Part shown: piece after piece, positions 48,221-60,985 of the stretch
How positions within the stretch are numbered: the stretch's first letter is position 1
Layout of the letters: the number at the start of each line of letters is the position of its first letter
Notes under the pieces: model-generated
What the model saw: only the letters and a program-made list of their open reading frames with translations
Database searches by the model: none
Told to the model about the DNA's origin: nothing
Program-made: the position numbers and the translations under genes
Source of the DNA: Clusia tigrina
Lineage: Eukaryota > Arthropoda > Insecta > Diptera > Clusiidae
Length of the DNA stretch: 64,000 nucleotides
Assembly (NCBI GenBank): GCA_920105625.2
Contig: OV050033.1
Span: forward strand, 129,827,821 to 129,891,820
Reading direction: 5' to 3'

Positions 48221-49640
48221 TGTCGTAAATGCTGTGCAACCTGGTCACTCTAATTACATGCAATGGAGCAATTGTCAACTCTTGCGTAATGGTCTGTGAT
48301 AATGATATAAATCCTTTTAACGTTTGTTTGGTATTTTTTCATGCGTTCGGAATCCGTGCCAGGCGACCAGCGACGATATTGGTTCACTCCTGCCCAACCA
48401 TTTGTGGTGTGGCTGATAAGATTGGACGTAAAGTTGCGGTATCAATTGCTATATTTAGAAATTTGACAGCGGCCGTTTTATGTGGTTTGATGGGATATGG
48501 TGTGGTGGAATAGGGTATGGTGTGGTGGGGTATGCTTTGGTGTGAAGGGTATGATGCGCGGTGTGGTGCGGTTTGGTATGGTATTGTGTATGGTATAATG
48601 TGGAGTGGTATGGTGGGGTATGACCCCCTAACTTCCACTGCTGCGGATGACACTGTTGTTCAATTGATGTGGGTGCAGATGATGGATTTCTGATTGTGTG
48701 ATTTTGGCTTTTTGACAACTTTTTTGCTTTGATCTGAGTTGCTTTTGGAATGCATTTCTTTGTGTCAATGATGTACGACCTTGCAAACTGAAGTGCCAAA
48801 TAAAAGCAAAAGAAAAAATGAGTGGCACACAACTTTCTGGTGGATGAGGAAAAGTGATGAAAATGTAGATGGAACAACTGCGCTGATATTATGCAAATAG
48901 TTTTTGTAGTGCAGAAAATGATGATGTTCCTTTCAAAATACTTGAAACGACTGCAGAAGGGGCCAAATCAGCTAAAAGCGCCCATAAATGCCAAAGGCAC
49001 TGGAATGCCACAATACGAGCACACGAGCAAAAAGGATAAAAAAGGATGGCACTTAACGGTCAATAAATGACAATAAGCTTCATTTTCTCACAAACACACA
49101 CATATACACACACAAACACACATACAAAAACACACAAACACACTGATACACAAGTACACAAAAACTCAGCGGTACTCGTAACACACAAAACAATGTGAAT
49201 GCTTTCACTATTTTACACGCTGAAGGACTTTGATAAAGAGCGTCAGCACCACCCCATTACGGTCTGCTACTTTCTTCAAGGACCTCTGCGCACTTGTGTG
49301 CCACCTCCTTGAAGGTACGAACATGTCAACTTTTCAGAGCAGTCGAGTTGGCATTTTAGAAAAATGAGTTCAACGCACACAATGCAGTGCCTTTGTGGTT
49401 TCTTGTCCACCAGCATTACGAGAGAAATAGTTGACAGTATCCCCCAAATATGAGCAGTACACTTGCGGTTTAGTTGTAGCCGTACAATGGCATTAGCTGC
49501 ACGGCATTTACCAAGGATCATAAGGAATTTACAATGTTATCGAGAGAAGGGACCAAAAATGGTTGCAGTCACACAATTTTAGTTTTAAAAGAAATGTGCA
49601 GGATTAATTCTAGAGTACATAGTTGATGATAGTGAGGTGG
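48221..49640. other. intronic DNA with GGTATGGTGT low complexity and an ACAY tract
   Basis: A GGTATGGTGTGGTGG-type tract runs about 48484-48630. A CA/ACAT-rich tract (ACAC, ACAT, ACAA words) runs 49087-49165. The rest is unique sequence. His/Pro/Tyr-rich minus-strand frames arise from the first tract. Confidence 0.6.
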
Positions 49641-49870
49641 CGATGGTAGTACAAATAATGGTGATGATGATGGTGATGATGGTAATAATAATAATAAATA
49701 TAATGGTGACAATGATGATAAAAATATTTTTAATAATGATGTAATAATGATGATGTAAATTAATATATTAATAATTATGATGCTGATTATGGAATAAATA
49801 ATGATGATGATTATTAATATAATAATAATATTAAATATTATTATAAATAAATTAAATATTAATAGAGAGA
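49641..49870 (+). repeat. (GAT/AAT)n trinucleotide tract
   Basis: GATGATGATGGTGATGATGG passes into AATAATAATAAATATAATGG and similar words for about 220 bp. Confidence 0.85.
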
Positions 49871-50600
49871 ATATGGAACCAACGATGGCACCCGAAGCAA
49901 AACCATCACGTGCCAATATCAGATCCAAAATCAAAAATGATGCGGTGGAGTCCATTCAAAACCCTACATTTATTCAACAGCACAACCCTACGAAATCTGC
50001 AATATCTCATCTCTCGTACAACTTGTTTTTAATAGCAGAATCTGAAGACACTTTTACAATTTATCACAACTTATTTACAACTTATTATAAGTACAATCCT
50101 AAAACAATTCCCGTACCTTCACATGCAGAATTGTAATATCTGGCGAGCCTTCTAAGTTCTGTTGTTTCGTTCATTCGAAGCAAAGCTTCTCCATGGTGTT
50201 CACACAAAACGTTTTCATTTGGTAGAGAACTTTTCGTTCTTTCTTTTGCAGGGATTTTGCTAGGTGTTGTGGATAATCTGGACAGTTTTTATATTATTTC
50301 AATAAATGACTTAGACTCTACGAGTATAAGAAATAAACAAAACCATCTAGAAACCTCTTCTTTGCATCTCTAACTCTGTGCTGGAGTTGTGTTCTGTAAA
50401 TATGCCCAAAAAGTCTTGAAGAGTCTTTTACCTATATAAAGTAATCTTCATTCTGGCATCACATTCAAATGTGGTCCTGAACTTTCCATAGACAAAACGC
50501 ACAAAAGAAAGTTTCCATACTTCTGCACTACATCGTATGTTCTTCAGTGATTATTTGATTACCTTATTTCATATTTGAGGTATATGAGCACGTGGCGGGA
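49871..50600. other. intronic DNA, nothing recognised
   Basis: Unique-looking mixed sequence. A plus-strand frame to 50136 has no known domain. Confidence 0.4.
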
Positions 50601-50639
50601 TTTAAAACATATTTTTATAGACCAGTCTCCATGAGGTAA

Positions 50640-51670
50640 GTTGAAATTCGGAATAGGCGTGCGGTAGATTAGAACATCTTGCTATCCAGCTCCGTTGATT
50701 CTCTTGTCTTTGAATATTTTGAGTTGGAACCTTGGAAGTTTCATGCTCATTGAAGAACATTTTACGTGGTTGTAATTTCCTATTGCTGACCATCTCAGAA
50801 TCTTTATTTGGTCTATGAGATCTTCCAATTTAGAGTTAGTTTCAATAAAGTTAGTTCCACATCAACTGAGAAAATCTTAGGTAGTTTGGTAGCTTAAAAG
50901 ATCTGGATACTCAGTTCCTTGTTTTCGATTGCATTCAAGCTGAAACCTTGGAGCTTCCAAGTTAATTGAAGAACATTTTAGATGGTTCGATGGTTCAGAA
51001 ACTCTTGCTAACCACCTCAGATTACTCATTTGGTCGTCAGTTCAAGGTTCAAACACATCTTGAGGCTTCCATCTTCATTGAACAATATCTTAGGTGGTTT
51101 GATAGTTCAGAACATTTTGCTACCCAGCTCATACCTTCTTTGAATTCCTTTAAGTTAGAACCTTGGAAGTTCCAAGTAAATTGAAGAAAATCTTGAATAA
51201 TTAGAGAGTTTCCTGCCCAGCTCTAGTTCCTTCCATTGTTTTTGAATTTTTTGGATTGGAATTTTGGAGCTCCCAGTCAATTGAAGAAAAACTCAGGTAG
51301 TTCAATCCTCCAGAACATCTTCCTCCCCTGACTTTGAATGCAAGCAGGTTGGAATTTAGGAAGAAAATCTTAGTTCGATAATTTGAAGATCTTGCTACCA
51401 GCTCTAATTGCTATTTTGACTATTATATTTGAACCTTGGAAGTTCGAAGTCTATTGCAGAAAATCTTAGATAGTTCGGTAGATTAGAAAATTTAGTTAAC
51501 CAGCTCTGATTGCTCATTTGGCAGTCATGTTTGAACCTTGGAGCTTAAAAGTCAATGGAAGAAAATCTTAGGTAGTTCGATAGTTCAGAACATCTGGCTA
51601 CTCACCTCAGATTCATAGAGGCTTTGAATCGCTTCAAGTTGGAAACTTGGCAGTTCCAAGTCAAGGCTAT
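50640..51670 (+). repeat. decayed tandem repeat around CTTGGAAGTTCCAAGT
   Basis: The string of blocks CTTGGAAGTTCCAAGTCAAT, TTGAAGAA(A/C)ATCTTAGGTA, GTTCGATAGTTCAGAACATC and TTGCTACCCAGCTCAGATT recurs at irregular 100-215-bp spacing, about eight times. CTTGGAAGTTCCAAG is close to palindromic. Best-preserved units lie at 50960-51190 and 51540-51670. Confidence 0.75.
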
Positions 51671-51689
51671 CCACATTTTCAACTGACTG

Positions 51690-52189
51690 CATTTATATTG
51701 ATTGCTCAATTACCCCACCAAGAATTGTGCCTTTACTACATCTGCCCACAAGCAAATTGTTTCCCTCACAAACCAGTAATTGGGTATAATAATGAGGCAG
51801 ACGTGCGTTCAGGTGGAGTATAATATTCTAATTAATGACCCTTAACATAGCACAACGAAACGAACATGACAGTAATTCAACGAGTATATTAAGTAATAAA
51901 TCATTGGAACAACCTGAATAATTGTGGGTATTGCAATCTTTGCTCTGAGTTGGACTTGGAAACAAACAACTACGAAAAAGGTTTAATTATCAAATTTTCA
52001 TTGACATGAATCCGCTTATTTTAGTCAGTAAGGAGTGAGGGGCTGAGTTCAACTTAACAAAATAATAAAGTGCCAGCGAGTTGCTCAGTACTGAGCGGAG
52101 TTCAATTGAACACCACGAATGGGATAAATGAGTGGGTTGAATGGCCACATGGCTAATGGAAGATACTTGTAGATACTTTTCAACTGGAA
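51690..52189. other. unique intronic island
   Basis: Mixed composition, with no open frame or repeat of note. Confidence 0.4.
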
Positions 52190-52500
52190 TAGGTTGACCT
52201 TGAAAATGTGTGGGGGTGAAGTGGGGTTTGGAATCAGAAAAGAGGGATGGTCCTTGAAATAGAGTGGTTGAAATTGAAAAATTTAAGTTTACCTTGAAAT
52301 AGAGCGGTTGAAAAGTGTCTGTTGGGCTTAGAAGGGGTTAGCCTTAGAAAAGTCGGGTTGACCTTGACAAAGTGCAGTTGAAATTGACAAAGTGAGGTTG
52401 ATCTTGATTTAGAGCCGTTGACATTGCAATAGACTGGTTGGCTTTGACAAAGTGTGGTGGATCTTTAAATAGAGCGTTTGATTGACAAGTGCATTTGAAT
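52190..52500 (+). repeat. short decayed repeat, TTGACCTTGAAATAGAGCGG
   Basis: GTTGA(C/A)(C/A)TTGA(A/C)A(T/A)AG(T/A)G-type units of about 24-30 bp recur roughly ten times with heavy divergence. Confidence 0.6.
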
Positions 52501-53500
52501 CATTTTGAGTGAAATTGAGAAAATTCTTAGTTTGAATGCTTCGAACACTACTTTGGAAAGTTAGAAAATCTATTAAAGAAACGTGTAGTTTAGTCCACTA
52601 CATTCTCTGATAGACTTTGGCGATGCGCATGGTAGTTCCTGAATGCGAGGCGGGAATAATAAACAGGAGCCCCGTTGAGCAGCAGCTCATGGACAGTGTG
52701 GGGTCGATTATGCCCTTCGTTCAGACACATACAAGCATGGTGTCGTAGAAGTGAGGAACATAAATTATCGCAGCACTAAAGCGGCCTAAAGCAAATCGGC
52801 GGTCATTATCAATCAAAAGGTATCTGGAAACAGTCTGCTCCGATATAAGCCCCATCCTCTTAATATACCACTGATGAGAGAAATAATTGTAGGCAAGCCA
52901 TTAAAATCCTTAATTGAATCATATCCTTGGGATATTATTTTTTCTTTCCCCTCTTTTCCCGCAAATCAAGCTCACTTCGCTTTTTTCACATTTCAAGGAA
53001 CTTGGTCAACCCCCTTCGATGTACACAGTCGCTGCCACACTCACACAAAGTATCCCATCATTAAGGGCTTGTTTGACTTAATTGACTCATACTGAGTTCG
53101 TGGAGAGCAAAATGCGGTACGATGAAGTGCGGCGTAAATCTTAATATAAATTAATTAAAATTATGGCTCAATGAGGAAATGCTGTTTGTGTCTTAATTGA
53201 GAAGCGCCATGAAAATCATGAACGTAAGAAATTTCGTATTACGTTCTGTGGTCGGGTTGATTGCGTGTCAAGGCCGTTGTATTCATTTTTTAACAATTAA
53301 TGCGACGCAATTTTCCTATTGTAGTGGTCAATTAAGAGCCAACATAACAGGAATTTATTTATATGACTTTGCATGTCAAGCGGGCAGCACGATAATATAC
53401 AGGGTGAATTTCACACTAGTTGACGATTAAATTCTCATATTTTTGGATGAAAATTACTTATATGCGAATAGTTCGTATCACTGACGTAATGAAACAATTT
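52501..53500. other. unique intronic island
   Basis: Mixed composition (GC-richer at about 52600-52860). The frames at 52874-53095 and 53197-53430 have no recognisable domain. Confidence 0.4.
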
Positions 53501-53509
53501 TGTACTGGA

Positions 53510-54170
53510 TTCAGTCATTTTAGCGACTTCAGTCATTAAATTCAATCAGTTCACTGACGTCAGTTATTCTATTCAGTCACTTTAGTGAGTTCATTCAATT
53601 CATTCAGTTCAGTCAGTTTGGCGAGTTCACCCATTCAATTCAGTCAGTTTAATAACTTTAGTCATTCAATTCACTCACTTTACTCACTTCAGTCAGTCGA
53701 TTCATTCACTTTAGTCACTTTAGTTACTCAGTCATTCAATTCAGTCACTTTAGTTACTTTAGTAAGTCAATTCAGTCACTTTAGTTACTTTAGTCAGTCA
53801 ATTCAGTCACTTTAGTCACTTCAGTCTTTCAATTCAGTCACTTTAGTGGCTTTAGTCACACCACTCAGTCTCTTTAGTGACTTCAATTCAATCACTTTAG
53901 TGACGCCAGTCATTCATTTCAGTTACTTTAGTGTTTTCAGTCATTCAATTCAATAACTTTAGTGACTTCAGTCATTCAATTCAGTCACTTTAGTGACTTT
54001 AGTCAGTCAGTTCAGTCATTTTAGTGACTTCTGTCACACTATTCAGTCTCTTTAGTGACATCAATCAATCAATTCAGTCTCTTTAGTGATTTCAATCAAT
54101 CAATTCAGTCACTTTAGTGAATTCAGTCATTCAATTCACTAACTTCACTTCAGTCTGTCATTTCAGTCAT
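53510..54170 (+). repeat. ~30-bp minisatellite with internal dyad AGTCACTTTAGTGACT
   Basis: About twenty units close to TTCAGTCACTTTAGTGACTT then CAGTCATTCAA. Within most units AGTCACT and AGTGACT are exact inverted complements separated by TT, so each unit is a small palindrome. A canonical TGACGTCA occurs once at 53554-53561. The Ser/Val/Leu-rich open frame is a by-product. Confidence 0.9.
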
Positions 54171-54179
54171 TTTCTCTTG

Positions 54180-55880
54180 TTCGCTGTGCCCTTCGTCGCT
54201 ATGTATTTATTTGTTTTTCATTTACCCTATTAAAGAGATTGTAGGACTTCATCACCAGGACTTGAAACCAAACGTCATGCTAACAAAATTAATTTTGCTT
54301 ACTGCCGTATGTGAACAACAGACGCGGACAGGCGGAAAAGGATTCACACGCAGACACACACACTCACACACATTCTACTGGCACCAATAGTCGACCCACA
54401 CAAACGAGTATTTAATTAAAGCGACGCAAATGTCAGAGACGTCAGAACAAGGTTCTACTTACAAATAAGTAAATGAATTATTCTTAGTAATTAATAGTCG
54501 AAGAGTGACACTGTCACAGGGGTACGCATGGCTAAGTTGGGGAGGCAAACAAGCTGGCTGGGAGGCAGGCAGGCGAACACACAGGAGCATACAACTTCTC
54601 CCACTGCAACAATTATAATTTGGATTGATTTATAGCAGCACAGAGGTGCGTGATACCCATAACCCCCACATATAAAACGGGGGTGAAAGCAAACAAACAT
54701 GCAACATGACTATTATGTCCTTTATGACCATGTTCAAGGTCACAACTATATACCTATATAAATAAATCAAATTTAAGTTAAAGGTTCAATGTCACAAAAA
54801 AGGAAAACAAAATAAGAATAATAAAAAATTCATTAAATGTTGTACGTCAATTGAGTATCGATTGAATATTGTAATACAACAAATAACAAAGCAACTGACA
54901 ATTCCAATCAACTCGTATTGGGGAGGGCGGGGTCTGCTTTATTACACTGTACGAGTGTGTTCCAAGTGAATGGCACAAAAGACACACGGAATCCCTCACA
55001 TGACGCTTGAAGGACACATGAGCCGCTCGACACAAGACTTGACTGAAGTGTGTGGGTAATGAGTGAGCAGCATGGCAAATATGAAGTGAACGCTGTGTGA
55101 CGGCGTTTTGGGACTCAGGCGGACGCACCGCTGCAGTGCTCCCACCCCCATTATAAGTCACAAGGGCACTGTCTCTCTGTTTCTTTGTTCGTTTGCACTT
55201 TTTGTGGCCGTGGCGGCACACATTGCTCAATGCCTGCTGACACAGTTGCACTCATTTTAATTGAAAATGACATTCTTGCCGCCGAGCTGCAGCGGCAACA
55301 ATGGCAATTTATGCAGTTCCTGCAGCGGCAGGATATTGTGTAAGCGCAGCTGCTCGGCGCCCGCTGACAGCTGCTCGCCTGTCATATCAGTTCAGCTGCG
55401 TATGAAGCCAGTAAACTAAGTACAATTTTTAAATGGCAATTACATTTTACTACTGTTGCGCAATTTTTACGATGGAACGAACTTTCAGGAGTCCATTAAA
55501 ATCAGCCATTGTGGGGGCACTCGCAGGACTCGCTGTTGTTGCCATTACAATCAGAAGTCAAGGCTTTTATTTAAGAGCTTATGTTGAATTTTTTAATAAT
55601 TTTAAAGGACGCTTTTGAAAGGACGATCTTATATGAATTGAGGATAAGTCTCCCCTGCATATTAAATTGTTGTAAATGTTGTATTCGTGTAAATAATGTT
55701 ATAGTAAGGTTGTAACTCTAAAATTATCATAACACTAAATATTGACTTCTGACATGTTCGTATGGAAATTGCTTCTTCGGGAAAAATAAATTGTACGAAT
55801 ATTACTGATGGTCCTTAATAAAATAGGGGTCAAAATATTTTATTCAGATTATATTAAGAATTTTATGAAGAGGGTATTTT
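54180..55880. other. unique intronic islands, including an E-box cluster
   Basis: GC-richer segments at 54290-54700 and 54900-55420. Three CAGCTG E-boxes lie at 55347-55352, 55368-55373 and 55393-55398 in a CTGCAGCGGCA-rich context. A short CA/ACAY tract lies at about 54345-54375. No coding sequence is supported. Confidence 0.5.
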
Positions 55881-56640
55881 ATTGAGAGACAAAGATTTCA
55901 GAGAGATTAAGGGTATGAATGAACCTTATAGAGTGTAGTATGATATTTTTCTTTATTGTCAGATAACCTTATAAGGTGATCATTTAGAAAGGGATCTAGT
56001 ACCCTCATATGACCCCAAAGGTCACCACATTTTATGTTGGAGTTGCCCTGAAGGCATAAGGATTCAATACAGGTCTCCAAATCAACGGTTATGGATAGGA
56101 GGAATGCCCATGATGGCTCCCAGAGCATCTGTGAGGCCCCCGTTACTCCCATGCATACAAGTCGATGGAGTTTATTTACTTTATTACTGGCCGCTTTTTG
56201 TCGAGATTCCCCGGGTTGTACGAAAAAGCTGTTGGCATGCAAATAATGCTCTTGACGCTTTATTGATTATGGAATTTAAATGCAGTTCCAAGTCAGCATT
56301 TTGTCCAGGACTACTCCCAGATATTGCGGCTTTTCATCTAATGAAAGTTAAGACAGATTGACTTTTCTTCGATTGGTGAATGGCACAATTGTAGACTTGA
56401 GTGGATTTAAGGATAGTCCATCTTTCTTGCACCAGCTGCTGGTTATGCTTAGGGCTTGTTGTAGGAGAGAGCAGATTGTCTCCTAATGGTCACCCATAAT
56501 ATATATAACTACATCATCCGCCTACGTGTTTCTCAGTGCCAGGTTATCTAGGAGTTCCTCAATAACCACCGTGCAGATTTGGGAAGGTCCGATTTCGCAT
56601 TGAAAGCAAATTAAGTCAGTCACCCAAGAGTTCTGAGAAG
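55880..56640 (-). mobile_element. decayed RNase H-type non-LTR retrotransposon, minus-strand copy
   Basis: Read on the minus strand from 56640 downwards. A degenerate ADDVVIYIMGDH (with a stop before it) is followed by SLNPLKSTIVPFTNRRK and LDEKPQYLGVVLDKMLTW, then ASNKVNKLHRLVCMGVTGA, a C-terminal CIESLCLQGN region and RVLDPFLNDHLIRLSDN. It matches the plus-strand copy at 58150-59425 from the last of these onward. Stops and frameshifts are throughout. Confidence 0.75.
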
Positions 56641-56684
56641 AATCTTTTACTCAAATGATATCCAAAACAATCGAGCCATTGCGT

Positions 56685-56808
<124 letters not shown>

Positions 56809-58149
56809 AATCATTGTATACCATTCAAAACACAACCAATTCACAATTGAGTTGAAATTTCTCTGATAAAAGAGTAATTAAGTGGTGTCCTAGGAAACTC
56901 AGTATAATCCTTCTTCAACAGAGTAAACTAACAAACAAACAAATAAATAGTTTTTCGATAGTCTTCCATTCCCTCGCAAGTTTCCGGCGTCTAATTACAA
57001 ACTCTTCACCTCTTTTGTTATTATGAGCTTGCATTCAATCGTCATATGAGAACTTTTCCACAATCAATTCCAGGATACTGTTGAACAAAAGATGTGCCTC
57101 CTACTATGCGTATTAAGAAGCATGCAAGGCATTAGCAGCAAGGATACTATTTTGCCATCATGGTAGTTTATAGTAGCAAACTCGTGGCAGGGTGGAAAAA
57201 CTCACACATTATTCTTCTTCGGCAGATTAAGGATAAGAGCGCAGAATAAAGAAAAGGATGAAAATAATGAAAGGACTTACCAGCCACAACAGAAGAACGT
57301 GTTGCTGAGTGAACAGCAATAAAGTGAGAAACAAAACAAAAATAATGAAAGCCAAATCACATAAAATGAGGCCAGGATTTATATACGAGTATGTACATAT
57401 GTACTCGTGTGAAAAGGATTTACTTATTAGTACGAGAGCTTAGAGTGGAGAGGATGTTAGGAAAGGGAACGAACAAGCAGCACAACCATCATCATTAAAA
57501 ATCCTTTCCGATTCGCAGTGCTCATAAAAATTGCTATTAAAAATTCAGAAAACGTTTGGTAAGCAGCCACAAATCCACTGCAAGCGAGCACAAGTCAATC
57601 AAAACCGACAACTAATGTAAGAACACCAAAATACCCAGTAGGCAAAAGTGCATGATGAGGTTGACAGGAATGCATATTATATATAATCGCATGGTCAACT
57701 AATCCAGCACACAAATTGCATGGTCGACTAAAGCTTCATATTTCACGCTCACTTGTAAGCTGGGCGGAGTCCTCAGTACTTGAAGGGTACTACTATCATC
57801 TTGGTAATAATAGACTATTATCTCAAGCTTCTAAAGATTCGAAATCGACTCGCAACACTCGTAACAAATTTATCTTGTCTTCTAACCAAAATTATTCTCG
57901 GCAGAAACAAGCTGTTCAGGACTCGATTTGTTTTGTTGTACCTGTTCTCTCTTCGGTTGGATTTTAGGATAACGAAATCCTTCTAATTCCATTATTATTT
58001 CTTTATACATTGAAAAATCGCAATTCTCGGTTGTGGTACGTATTCTATAAGGAATATAGGAATAAGTCCTTTCGATTACAGAGACAAATGAATTTTTATA
58101 TTCAGAGAGACTCTGATAATACTCACACCTGAAGTAACGCCTGAAAACT
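56809..58149. other. intronic DNA between two retroelement copies
   Basis: No recognised gene. The near-palindrome ACGAGTATGTACATATGTACTCGT (halves ACGAGTA and TACTCGT) lies near 57386-57409. Confidence 0.45.
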
Positions 58150-59425
58150 ACAACCAAGGGCTGTCCGCAAGGAGGGGTCTTCAAATGCTCTGGGAGTCAC
58201 CACAGGTATTCCTCTGATAACCATAACCGTTGAGAGAACGGCCTGTGGTGAAGCCTAACAACTTCAGGACATTTCCAACATAAAAAGTGGATACCTTTCG
58301 GGTCACATGCAGATACTAGATCCCTTTCTGACTGATCCCCTTATAAGGTTTTTTGACAATATGTTGACAAAAATATCATTCACTACACTCTGTGAGGGTC
58401 ACATTCCTGCAAGAGATAGGGTTGAGGAATTCATTACTGAAATTCCACGAGGTACCCAGGTATGGTATACTGATGAATCCAAATTGGAAGACGGTAGTAC
58501 CACAGCAGGCATAACCTTTGTTCCAAAAAGTGCTCCCTATGGGCAAGACTCCCACAAAATTTCAAGCGAAAGTCTTTGCCAGACTAAATGAGAATGTCTT
58601 CGTAGAAGACTAAACGGCCTGCTTATATACGTTATGTTAGATAACCAGGCTGCTCTTAAGACACTTGCATCGTACCACTATTTGCCCCGAATGGTTGAAG
58701 AATGTCATAAAATCCTAAGTGAACTAGGCAAAGACAACAATGTCACACTGTGCTAAGTGCCTGGACATGAAGGACACACTGGGAATGAACGGGCGGACTG
58801 GCTCGCAAAAAGAGGTGCGCTCCGTTCACTCATTGGCCCTCAACCTTTCTGCGGTGTGACTACAGACCACTCTGTGGATCTACTTAGGAAATAGGAAGAA
58901 ACTCAGATATCTACTCAATGGCAGCATGCTTCTGGCCAAAGAAATTTCTTACCCCAAACAGAAGTATCTATAAAGAATACTATATTTAGATTTAATATTT
59001 CAGGGAGTACCAGCACCGCGGCCCGTAAGAACCTATTGGACTAACCCCTATTTTGCCACACTACAGACCAACTTAGGAAATGGGAAGAAACTCAATAGCT
59101 ACTTCATTTCCTGCATGCTTCTGGCAAAAGAGATTTCTTACTTCTACCATAAGTATCTCCACTACTAACCCTGAACCGTGAAAGACCTAGGACTCTAGTA
59201 GGATATCTGATAGGACGCTGCCGAGGGTATCACATTAAAAAAGATAGGCTTGTCAGACATATTTGACTGCAGAATCTGTGGACACAACTCTGAAATATCA
59301 GAACACATCTTATGTGAGTGGATCACAACTAAGATATTAAAGTTTCTGGGGAGTTCTTCCCAGACCCTGAAAACACCTGAAAATTCTCTCCCCACATATT
59401 TCCTTGAAAATTTCTGAATTGACCT
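58150..59425 (+). mobile_element. decayed RNase H-type non-LTR retrotransposon, plus-strand copy
   Basis: Starts with a PQGGV-like CTGTCCGCAAGGAGGGGT, then a deletion, then DPFLTDPLIRFFDN. An RNase H domain follows: VWYTDESKLEDGSTTAGI, LDNQAALKTLASYHYLP, VPGHEGHTGNERADWLAKRG. A C-terminal region with GRCRGYHIKKDRL and a damaged zinc motif comes last. The element is interrupted by stops (for example after SLCQTK at 58588-58590) and frameshifts. RNase H downstream of this RT type points to the I/LOA group. Confidence 0.8.
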
Positions 59426-59487
59426 ATTTGTCCCACTTTATTTAGAGGGTGTACTTAAAGCTATGTTAAGACAATTTGTGTACTTAC

Positions 59488-59596
59488 CCAGTATGGCGCG
59501 CAAATGACCCTCGAGTGTCTGCAGAACGGTCTGCTTGATCTCCTTCACACTCTTGCCCAGGAATTGTTCGCTCGCGGTGCCGAGTAATTCGTCAGC
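59488..59596 (-). CDS. Flo2: Flotillin-2 exon, SPFH domain (most 5' exon in the window)
   Basis: A 109-nt exon encoding ADELLGTASEQFLGKSVKEI then KQTVLQTLEGHLRAIL and one base of a Gly codon. This is a highly conserved block of the flotillin-2 SPFH domain. The acceptor is TCATCATCAG and the donor GTAAGT, and the phase matches the exon at 22172. The start codon and the N-terminal membrane-anchoring segment (roughly the first 90 residues, by comparison with the family) lie beyond position 64000. Reading upstream into the intron gives an artefactual Val/Cys-rich extension. Confidence 0.92.
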
Positions 59597-60584
59597 CTGA
59601 TGATGAAAATAATACACGTTCATCATCTGGGAGGCACACACACACACAGTGACAGTGACAGTGAAAGCAATAAAAGGAAGAAGAACGAAAATGCAAATGC
59701 GCAACGTTAGTAACGAACATTCAATCCAATCAAAATGGTTAAATTTGTTAATAATTTTCTATTGACTTTGTATTGATATTAATTTACATATAAATGACTT
59801 CAATGAGGATGAATGTGGTACTGATTTTTAGTATTGTATTTGTATTGAATATTAGTATATTTGTATTTCTTTTTAGTAAATTGTACAGCAGTGAGGGTAG
59901 AAAAATTGCCGCTGCGTTATGTTCACCGGCGCAGTCAAGATTTGCTGTTTATATACATATATATATATTTTATTTTAAGTGAAAGTAGGAGGTGCCTCGT
60001 GTCATGTTCCAGACAAACACAAATAGTTAAACCAGAGAAAAAAAATTAAATTGTTAGTATTAAAAAATGTTAGCTGGCTGGCAGTAGAGCACAACTAGAG
60101 TATGAGTAGACAGGGCCAGTTTGAATTTATGGGGCCTAAGGTGCCATATAGCAGGGGCCCTTAAAATAAATTTATTTTTATGAGAATATAAACAACAATG
60201 TTTAAAAAAAGGGTTTAAATATAGAATTTTACATTTCTTATGAGGTGGTTACAATTGCCACAGATCAAACTCAGATAAATTGATAGCAGTGGAAGGAAAA
60301 TTGGGTACTGTCTCTACTATTCTATTATATCCGGCCGTTCAATCTCTAAATAATAATAATAATCTCTTTAATCTCTATATAGTAATAACAACATAATTTA
60401 AAATATTTTGTGATGTGCCATGTTTATCACGGAGCAAACTTATATAAATTTGATCTTAATGAAAGGAAAACTGGGAAAATTGACATTTAGAAAATATGAA
60501 GTTCCAATATTTTGTTATATGGATAAATATAATAAAAGATAAAAATATTGTTAATCGATTGTCGACCTCTGGTTTCGGATCTTA
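59597..60584 (-). other. Flo2 upstream intron, unclassified DNA
   Basis: Begins with a short CA-rich stretch. No gene is seen. CAGGGCC at 60111 followed by GGGGCC words looks like a hAT-type transposon terminus, but no partner end is visible. Confidence 0.45.
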
Positions 60585-60985
60585 AACTTGTTAGAAAACT
60601 AATCAACTTTAGGTTGGAGTGGCAGCAAAAAGTACACTCAGGCACAAATAATGGCCCATTGTGTTACCACGGAACCCGAGTGTACATCACCTGATGCAGC
60701 ACGACTCCCCCGAGTACGAAGTGTGGAACCAATCTAACAGTTTGATAAATTTGGCCACGTCCGTAATCTTACAGGATGCGAGCTCTGTGCGGCTGATTAA
60801 GAAAGAAGCCACGAAGATGTGTGATGCTTAAGGTGTAGCACTGTTTCTTCTTCTTCCTTAGCACCGCACCCACGATAGAAGTCATTAAAGGATAAACCCA
60901 GCCTAGCCGCATGCTTCCCCATCACACAATGCCCCGTCAGTACCGAAACCGTAATTCTGATGGACTCGCGCAGAAAACTAATAAG
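60585..60985 (-). mobile_element. LOA/I-type retrotransposon C-terminus and 3' UTR, antisense
   Basis: On the minus strand TVLTGHCVMGKHAARLGLSF, NDFYRGCGAKEEEETVLHL and further zinc-motif remnants resemble the C-terminus of RNase H-bearing non-LTR elements. The following 3' UTR has GGTAACACAATGGGCC and CTGCCACTCCAACCT, the same style of tail as the insert at 2624-2819. It is 5'-truncated and broken. Confidence 0.7.

Noticed and set aside
48455..48877. His/Pro/Tyr-rich minus-strand frames
   Set aside because: Arise from the GGTATGGTGT low-complexity tract and have no homology I recognise.
53197..53430. 77-codon frame with hydrophobic stretches
   Set aside because: No credible signal peptide cleavage pattern or family match. 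Inside the Flo2 intron without splice or promoter evidence.
53585..53815. 76-codon Ser/Val/Leu-rich open frame
   Set aside because: Lies wholly within the ~30-bp palindromic minisatellite.
60111..60180. CAGGGCC with GGGGCC words, resembling a hAT transposon terminus
   Set aside because: No matching inverted end or 8-bp target duplication could be found nearby, so the call would rest on seven bases.
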